NCBI GenBank assembly: GCA_903934275.1
Contig: CAIZNF010000374.1
Span: forward strand, 1 to 8,739
From: an uncultured Nitrosomonadales bacterium
GTDB lineage: Bacteria > Pseudomonadota > Gammaproteobacteria > Burkholderiales > Gallionellaceae
Direction of reading: 5' to 3'
DNA: 8,739 nucleotides
The position numbers were made by a program, and so were the translations under genes. Below are positions 5,905 to 8,739 of the stretch, in pieces; the first letter of the stretch is position 1, and each line of letters begins with the position of its first letter. A model generated the notes under the pieces. That model had not been told where the DNA came from, did no database searches, and was given only the letters and a program-made list of their open reading frames with translations.

Positions 5905-6159
5905 ATGGCGCACCAACCAACCAAGAAGACAAACATGGACAAACTGCTGGAGGGGCTGGAACGCCCTGAGCGGATGGCAAACATCATCGCTCGACAACCC
6001 AGGTACATCAGGGATGACATCGCAAACCTTGTGGAGGAGGAGCAGAGGCCGGGATCGTTTGGTGATCTGGTTAAACGCTCCGTTGAACTGACCGAGGCTC
6101 ACAAGGAGTTTCAGGACTCAAACGTTGTGTCGATGATGGGCAGACAGTTCACGAAATAA
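5905..6159 (+). CDS. Hypothetical protein (84 aa), predicted all-helical
   Basis: No family is recognised. The 84 residues are mostly charged and helix-forming (MDKLLEGLERPERMANIIAR, DDIANLVEEEQRP, LVKRSVELTEAHKEFQDS) with no Cys, no signal peptide and no membrane segment. ATG 5905 has no Shine-Dalgarno; ATG at 5935 (MDKLLEGL) is an alternative start. Base composition resembles the neighbouring accessory genes. It lies 61 bp before the HTH/alpha-CTD gene on the same strand and could form a small operon with it. That it is a real gene is likely but not certain. Confidence 0.5.
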   Translation: MAHQPTKKTNMDKLLEGLERPERMANIIARQPRYIRDDIANLVEEEQRPGSFGDLVKRSVELTEAHKEFQDSNVVSMMGRQFTK

Positions 6160-6220
6160 TCATGATTGTTTTTTTGAGTTTGTCTAATTTTGGTCGGAGT
6201 GCTTGGGGGGAGCCGCAGCC

Positions 6221-6643
6221 GTGTCTGACCTGTGTGATCGAATAACGAAGGAACGTGAGGCTCGCCGCAAACGGGATCAGAAAATCGTCGCGGCTTGGGA
6301 CGCAGGGCAGTCCTATGCTGCCATCGGTCGTGCGTTTCGAATGTCGGGTGACAATGTCAAAGACAGAATAGAGCGATTTCACCGAAACAAACGAATACGC
6401 GAAAGCGTTGACCCGTTCATCAAGCTTACCCCGAGAACATTGCGCCTTCTCCGTGGGGAGGGGTTGACGACGGTAGAGAAAGTTGTCGATGTTTATCTAA
6501 GAAACGAGCTCTGTAGCATCCGCAATTTTGGAATCAAGAGCTTAAGGGAGATCGAGAAATGGTTTCCTGTAAAGCCAGACAAGAGTTCGATGGCACCACC
6601 AGAGCATCCACAGCACGTCTCCAGAACATCTGGCAATCGGTAA
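6221..6643 (+). CDS. HTH protein with RNA polymerase alpha C-terminal-like domain
   Basis: GTG at 6221 is chosen because GGGGGGAG (6205-6212) ends eight bases upstream, giving 140 residues. Residues about 20-55 look like a helix-turn-helix of the recombinase/homeodomain-like kind (KIVAAWDAGQSYAAIGRAFR, then MSGDNVKDRIERF). Residues about 65-115 closely resemble the alpha-CTD: KLTPRTLRLLRGEGLTTVEK, then NELCSIRNFGIKSLREIEKW. By eye, R72, G104, K106, S107 and E110 match E. coli alpha R265, G296, K298, S299 and E302, which contact DNA. N268 and C269 are replaced by R75 and L76. It is far shorter than alpha and lacks the N-terminal dimer domain. A role as a small transcription factor is plausible. 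The last 20 residues (APPEHPQHVSRTSGNR) are likely disordered. Confidence 0.7.
   Translation: MSDLCDRITKEREARRKRDQKIVAAWDAGQSYAAIGRAFRMSGDNVKDRIERFHRNKRIRESVDPFIKLTPRTLRLLRGEGLTTVEKVVDVYLRNELCSIRNFGIKSLREIEKWFPVKPDKSSMAPPEHPQHVSRTSGNR
6602..6620. repeat. Direct repeat copy 1 (19 bp)
   Basis: GAGCATCCACAGCACGTCT occurs here and identically at 6665-6683. Copy 1 lies within the 3' end of the HTH/alpha-CTD gene. The flanks differ, so the identity is confined to 19 bp. Confidence 0.9.
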
Positions 6644-6664
6644 TTGTGCTGACCGAGTTGGCTG

Positions 6665-6683
6665 GAGCATCCACAGCACGTCT
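6665..6683. repeat. Direct repeat copy 2 (19 bp)
   Basis: Second exact copy of GAGCATCCACAGCACGTCT, 63 bp after the first, in the space before the toxin-antitoxin promoter. The 63-bp period is about six helical turns, placing both copies on the same face of DNA. They may be binding sites or a duplication scar. Confidence 0.9.
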
Positions 6684-6765
6684 GGGATGATCATGATTCT
6701 GGATGGACATGGACTGGCAACAGAACGTTCGTCCTCTACGATACAACATTGCACCCAGCTTCAAC

Positions 6766-6794
6766 TTGATGTGTAGTCGCTTTGTGACTACAAT
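6766..6794 (+). promoter_or_regulatory. Promoter of the toxin-antitoxin operon
   Basis: TTGATG (-35, 6766-6771) and TACAAT (-10, 6789-6794) are separated by exactly 17 bp. Transcription would begin about 6801, giving a short leader that includes AGGAGA at 6818-6823, six bases before the antitoxin ATG. Confidence 0.8.
6772..6792. promoter_or_regulatory. Operator of the toxin-antitoxin operon
   Basis: TGTAGTC and GACTACA form 7-bp perfect inverted arms around a 7-bp centre, filling the spacer and entering the -10. Type II antitoxins of the ribbon-helix-helix class bind such palindromes and repress their own operon, with tighter repression by the toxin-antitoxin complex. Binding here is inferred from family behaviour. 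Confidence 0.7.
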
Positions 6795-6829
6795 GAAACT
6801 CAGCCAACCAATTTGTAAGGAGAGTCGCT

Positions 6830-7096
6830 ATGAGTACCGCCGACACATATGTTCGCGCTCGTATTGATACAGACACCAAGGAACGCGCTGCTGATGCACT
6901 GGAAGCCATGGGTCTGTCCATCTCGGACGCTATTCGTTTGCTGATGCTGCGTATAGCGGATGAGCGCCGCTTGCCCTTCGATGTGAAAGTGCCGAACGCG
7001 ACTACTCGCAAGGCCATTGCCGAACTCGAATCAGGCAAGGGCAAGCGTTTCGACAGCGTTGATGCACTGATGGCTGATTTGAATGCGGACGATTGA
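6830..7096 (+). CDS. RelB/DinJ-family antitoxin
   Basis: This 88-residue protein has an N-terminal ribbon-helix-helix: strand DTYVRARID (5-13) then two helices, TKERAADALEAMGLSISDAI and RLLMLRIADERRLPF. The phrase VRARID...A...L..MGLSISDAIRLLM is typical of RelB/DinJ. The RHH dimer binds the operator. The C-terminal part (ATTRKAIAELESGKGKRFDS, VDALMADLNADD) is expected to wrap around and inhibit the toxin. A good Shine-Dalgarno (AGGAGA) sets the start. It overlaps the toxin gene by 14 bases, the usual coupled layout of a type II toxin-antitoxin pair. Such antitoxins are usually unstable and degraded by Lon or Clp. Confidence 0.9.
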   Translation: MSTADTYVRARIDTDTKERAADALEAMGLSISDAIRLLMLRIADERRLPFDVKVPNATTRKAIAELESGKGKRFDSVDALMADLNADD

Positions 7097-7367
7097 TCGT
7101 TCATCTGCCTTCAAGCGGGATTTCAGGCGTGTGATGGCAACGCCGCGCCACAGTAAGGATGTGGGTTCGCTGTTGCCTGAGATTTTGAAATTGCTGCTTG
7201 TCGATGAACCTTTGCCAGAGAAAAATCGCGATCATGCGTTGAGCGGTGATTGGGCTGGGTATCGAGAGTGCCATGTCAAGCCAGATCTGCTGCTGATCTA
7301 CCGCAAACCAGATGCTGACACTTTGCGGTTGGCACGGCTTGGTTCGCACAGTGAACTGTTCGGCTGA
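7083..7367 (+). CDS. yafQ: YafQ-family ribosome-dependent mRNA interferase toxin
   Basis: This 94-residue protein matches YafQ (92 residues), which cleaves mRNA in the ribosomal A site and stops translation. Conserved segments are FKRDFRRV at the N terminus, RDHALSGDWAGYRECHVKPD and LLIYRK in the middle, and RLGSHSELFG at the end. H51, H64, D68, H89 and F93 align by eye with catalytic H50, H63, D67, H87 and F91 of E. coli YafQ, so the enzyme appears intact. ATG at 7083 lies inside the antitoxin gene, and no separate promoter or Shine-Dalgarno is apparent, so translation is likely coupled. The pair probably serves stress response, phage defence or stabilisation of the segment; which one cannot be told. 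Confidence 0.9.
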   Translation: MRTIDRSSAFKRDFRRVMATPRHSKDVGSLLPEILKLLLVDEPLPEKNRDHALSGDWAGYRECHVKPDLLLIYRKPDADTLRLARLGSHSELFG

Positions 7368-7460
7368 TCAGCTTTATGTCGGTAATCTGTGCCTTAATAT
7401 ATCCATAGCAAAGTAGTATTTTGAGAATGGTATAAACAATGGTATCGTCAAGTTTATGCA

Positions 7461-7479
7461 ATTAAATTACGAATTTAAT
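7461..7479. repeat. AT-rich perfect palindrome
   Basis: ATTAAATT and AATTTAAT are exact complements around ACG, giving 8-bp arms. It lies about 94 bp past the toxin stop. Candidate protein site or chance in AT-rich DNA. Confidence 0.5.
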
Positions 7480-7540
7480 CAATTAGATGAATGTGCTGTT
7501 TATAATTGAGTGGGAATGATATTGGCTGCTATTGAGAGAG

Positions 7541-7634
7541 CCATCAGATAGTCATGTGAGCCGGTGATGAACCACGGCGTTTGATGTCATCAAATGCCGT
7601 GGTTCGTACCTGATGGAGCGGCTGATTATCACCG
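7541..7634. repeat. Nested inverted-repeat element with 37-nt palindrome
   Basis: The core at 7569-7605 is a near-perfect palindrome of two 18-nt arms around a single central T (7587). Left arm begins GAACCACGGCG and the right ends TGCCGTGGTTC, with only one mismatched pair (G7579 against T7595), which would be a G-U wobble in RNA. Around it, CCATCAG (7541-7547) pairs with CTGATGG (7610-7616), and CGGTGAT (7562-7568) pairs with ATCACCG (7628-7634); these two cannot both form simply. No T-run follows, so a terminator is unlikely. It may be a repeated palindromic element, an RNA leader structure or a small RNA. A genome-wide copy count would discriminate. Confidence 0.75.
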
Positions 7635-7705
7635 CCAGCCTACGGCAGAGCGACCATTTCAATCTGACTCGATAATCTTCCAAATCACGAATAAATAAAA
7701 TCACT

Positions 7706-8275
7706 ATGAACTTCTCGGATGTCCTCAAAGCGCTGAACCATGCATCGGCTTTTGAGCTTTACCGTATGCGTGCTGCCATCAACAGAGTGCTGGATGAGCC
7801 GCGCTGGTTGCAGGCGATTCAAGCCAGTTTAGAGATTGGTCAACTCATCGAATATTTTGACACTCAAGCCAATGCGCTGCGTCGCGGACAACTCCTTGAG
7901 TTACGCCGCAAACAGGCCGTCGTTCTGGATCAGGCCGATGGGAAGCGCTGGTTGATTCCCTACGTCGCCATCAACCTGGATGGCACAGATGTGCAAATTC
8001 GCGAACAGCCGCGACACGGCTTGGGGCGCAACGAGGTGGCGGTAGGTGATGTGGTCGGATTCGTAGATCGCGACCAGCAGCAACGTAGCGGTCGGATCAT
8101 TCGCCTAAATGACAAGACCGTCACCTTACTTTGTGGACAACAACAATGGCGGGTCGCTTACGCTTTTCTGCATCGAGTGGTTGATGCTGACACCGTTGAT
8201 GTGAACACCATCGAGCAGAACACCCTTGAATTCGACGTAATTCCATCTCTCCTTCAAACGGAAAATAACCCGTAG
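7706..8275 (+). CDS. Protein with two tandem SH3/KOW-like repeats (189 aa)
   Basis: I recognise no named family. Residues 1-40 look helical (FSDVLKALNHASAFELYRMR, INRVLDEPRWLQAIQ). Two related segments follow. Repeat 1 (about 44-92) begins IGQLIEYFDTQANALRRGQL and contains KRWLIPYVAINLD; repeat 2 (about 113-160) begins VGDVVGFVDRDQQQRSGRII and contains QQWRVAYAFLHRVVD. Both share the order G-(I/V)-x-F-(V)D, R-x-G, then beta strands and W-R-V/W-L-I-P-Y, which suits small barrel domains of the SH3, Tudor or KOW type that often bind nucleic acid or nucleotide-bound partners. Residues 165-189 are acidic and loose. The ATG at 7706 has no Shine-Dalgarno. Binding function is inference. Confidence 0.7.
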   Translation: MNFSDVLKALNHASAFELYRMRAAINRVLDEPRWLQAIQASLEIGQLIEYFDTQANALRRGQLLELRRKQAVVLDQADGKRWLIPYVAINLDGTDVQIREQPRHGLGRNEVAVGDVVGFVDRDQQQRSGRIIRLNDKTVTLLCGQQQWRVAYAFLHRVVDADTVDVNTIEQNTLEFDVIPSLLQTENNP

Positions 8276-8301
8276 GTCAGACTCCGCCCGGCAACTATAC
8301 C

Positions 8302-8330
8302 CGGCGGGCATAACCCGCCGATATTGTTTT
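8302..8330 (+). terminator. Rho-independent terminator after the 7706 gene
   Basis: CGGCGGG and CCCGCCG form a perfect 7-bp GC stem around a 5-nt loop (8302-8320), followed by ATATTGTTTT. It lies 27 bp past the stop at 8275 and between convergent genes. The reverse side lacks a T-run, so it acts mainly on the plus strand. Confidence 0.75.
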
Positions 8331-8348
8331 ACTGATCGAAAAATGGAA

Positions 8349-8739
8349 TTACGATGCGATGGAAAACGTCTCGTCGAATAGCTGTATGAATCGTGGCAAT
8401 TCATTTTCCGGGAGCAGGTTGATTCCCGCCGCCCCCTTCCTGCCGCCTCCTGTTGCAAAGCTGGAGCACAGTGTGTCAGCACCGCTGTTGGTGGACAGCG
8501 GAGCACGCACACTTACCACGAAAGCGCCGTCGCTACGCTGCGTCAAAACGGCATGCGCACGCTCAGGAGAAGCACTGGCGAGAATGTTGCCGAAAGATCC
8601 ACTCACGCGACGGCTCCACGGTTTGGCGGGAAGGATGTAAACCGCGCCGCTCGGAGTTTCATATTCCGGGCGGATGGCGCGGGCGAGAGCCATATCCTCG
8701 TTATATCCATTCTTCAGTATTTCAAAAACGCCGTCTTCG
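8349..8739 (-). CDS. DHH-family phosphoesterase, C-terminal DHHA1 part (5' end outside window)
   Basis: The minus-strand frame is open from the window edge and ends with TAA at 8351-8349, showing 129 residues. They contain the DHHA1-type end: SGSFGNILASASPERAHAVL, DGAFVVSVRAP, and then GADTLCSSFATGGGRKGAAG followed by INLLPENELPRFIQLF. The GGGRKGAAG motif replaces the GGGH of standard DHHA1 by Arg, as I recall in a DHH subfamily. DHH proteins hydrolyse phosphodiester bonds in nanoRNA, cyclic dinucleotides or single-stranded DNA; the catalytic DHH half is off-window so the substrate cannot be judged. An internal ATG at 8693 is not the start, since the frame continues upstream. It converges on the gene ending at 8275. 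Confidence 0.8.
   Translation of the reverse strand, partial: EDGVFEILKNGYNEDMALARAIRPEYETPSGAVYILPAKPWSRRVSGSFGNILASASPERAHAVLTQRSDGAFVVSVRAPLSTNSGADTLCSSFATGGGRKGAAGINLLPENELPRFIQLFDETFSIAS

Larger units (their letters stand above)
7368..7705. other. Gene-free 338-bp region with structured DNA
   Basis: No credible ORF is seen. The first half is AT-rich and contains ATGGTAT twice (7427-7433, 7439-7445), an AT palindrome (7461-7479) and TATAAT at 7501-7506. The second half holds the 7541-7634 hairpin element. Positions 7640-7705 show nothing distinct beyond GATAAT near 7670 and an A-rich lead into ATG 7706 without a Shine-Dalgarno. If TATAAT 7501 is a -10 (its -35 is poor), the 7706 gene would have a leader of about 190 nt including the hairpin. 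Confidence 0.6.

Noticed and set aside
8359..8640. A 93-residue plus-strand frame opposite the DHH gene
   Set aside because: The minus-strand frame carries the DHHA1 motif GGGRKGAAG and stays open to the window edge.

Overview
The window looks like a bacterial chromosome segment from a betaproteobacterium, possibly a Nitrosomonadales or Gallionella-type organism. This rests on moderate GC content, an SOS umuDC pair, an HU gene, rdgC, and family-level recognition of DUF3301 and DHH/DHHA1 proteins. Lineage is inferred from gene content only. Genes are mostly short and compact, and the part from about 5.7 kb onward has an accessory character: small hypothetical genes, a toxin-antitoxin pair and several hairpins. 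No rRNA, tRNA, CRISPR array or complete insertion sequence was seen.

Layout. Positions 1-559 hold the end of a small zinc-ribbon protein and a DUF3301 membrane-anchored protein. Positions 573-2445 hold an error-prone repair operon. Its first gene encodes a UmuD-like autoprotease that carries a complete LexA-type DNA-binding domain at its N terminus. Its second gene encodes a Y-family polymerase (UmuC/DinB type). A palindrome with a GAAC-N4-GTTC core lies between the -35 and -10 of the promoter, so the first protein is probably its own SOS-responsive repressor. Positions 2544-3966 are on the minus strand and encode, in transcription order, a cysteine-rich 46-residue protein overlapping (ATGA) a 178-residue unknown protein, then HU, then a small winged-helix protein with a basic tail.

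Positions 4122-5693 are on the plus strand and carry rdgC and a zinc-ribbon protein of a conserved uncharacterised family, closed by a 12-bp hairpin. Positions 5905-6643 encode an 84-residue orphan and a protein that joins a helix-turn-helix to a domain closely resembling the C-terminal domain of RNA polymerase alpha. A 19-bp direct repeat spaced by 63 bp lies at and just after its 3' end. Positions 6766-7367 are a RelB/DinJ-YafQ type toxin-antitoxin operon with its operator inside the promoter. Positions 7368-7705 contain no gene but hold an AT-rich palindrome and a strongly structured element with a 37-nt near-perfect palindrome. Positions 7706-8275 encode a protein with two tandem SH3/KOW-like repeats, followed by a terminator. 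The window ends inside a convergent DHH-family phosphoesterase gene.

Functional themes are DNA damage tolerance and recombination control (umuD-like, umuC, rdgC, HU) and small DNA-binding regulators. The most interesting items are the LexA-UmuD hybrid with its unusual operator, the HTH/alpha-CTD protein, the cysteine-rich micro-ORF pair and the 7.5-kb structured element.
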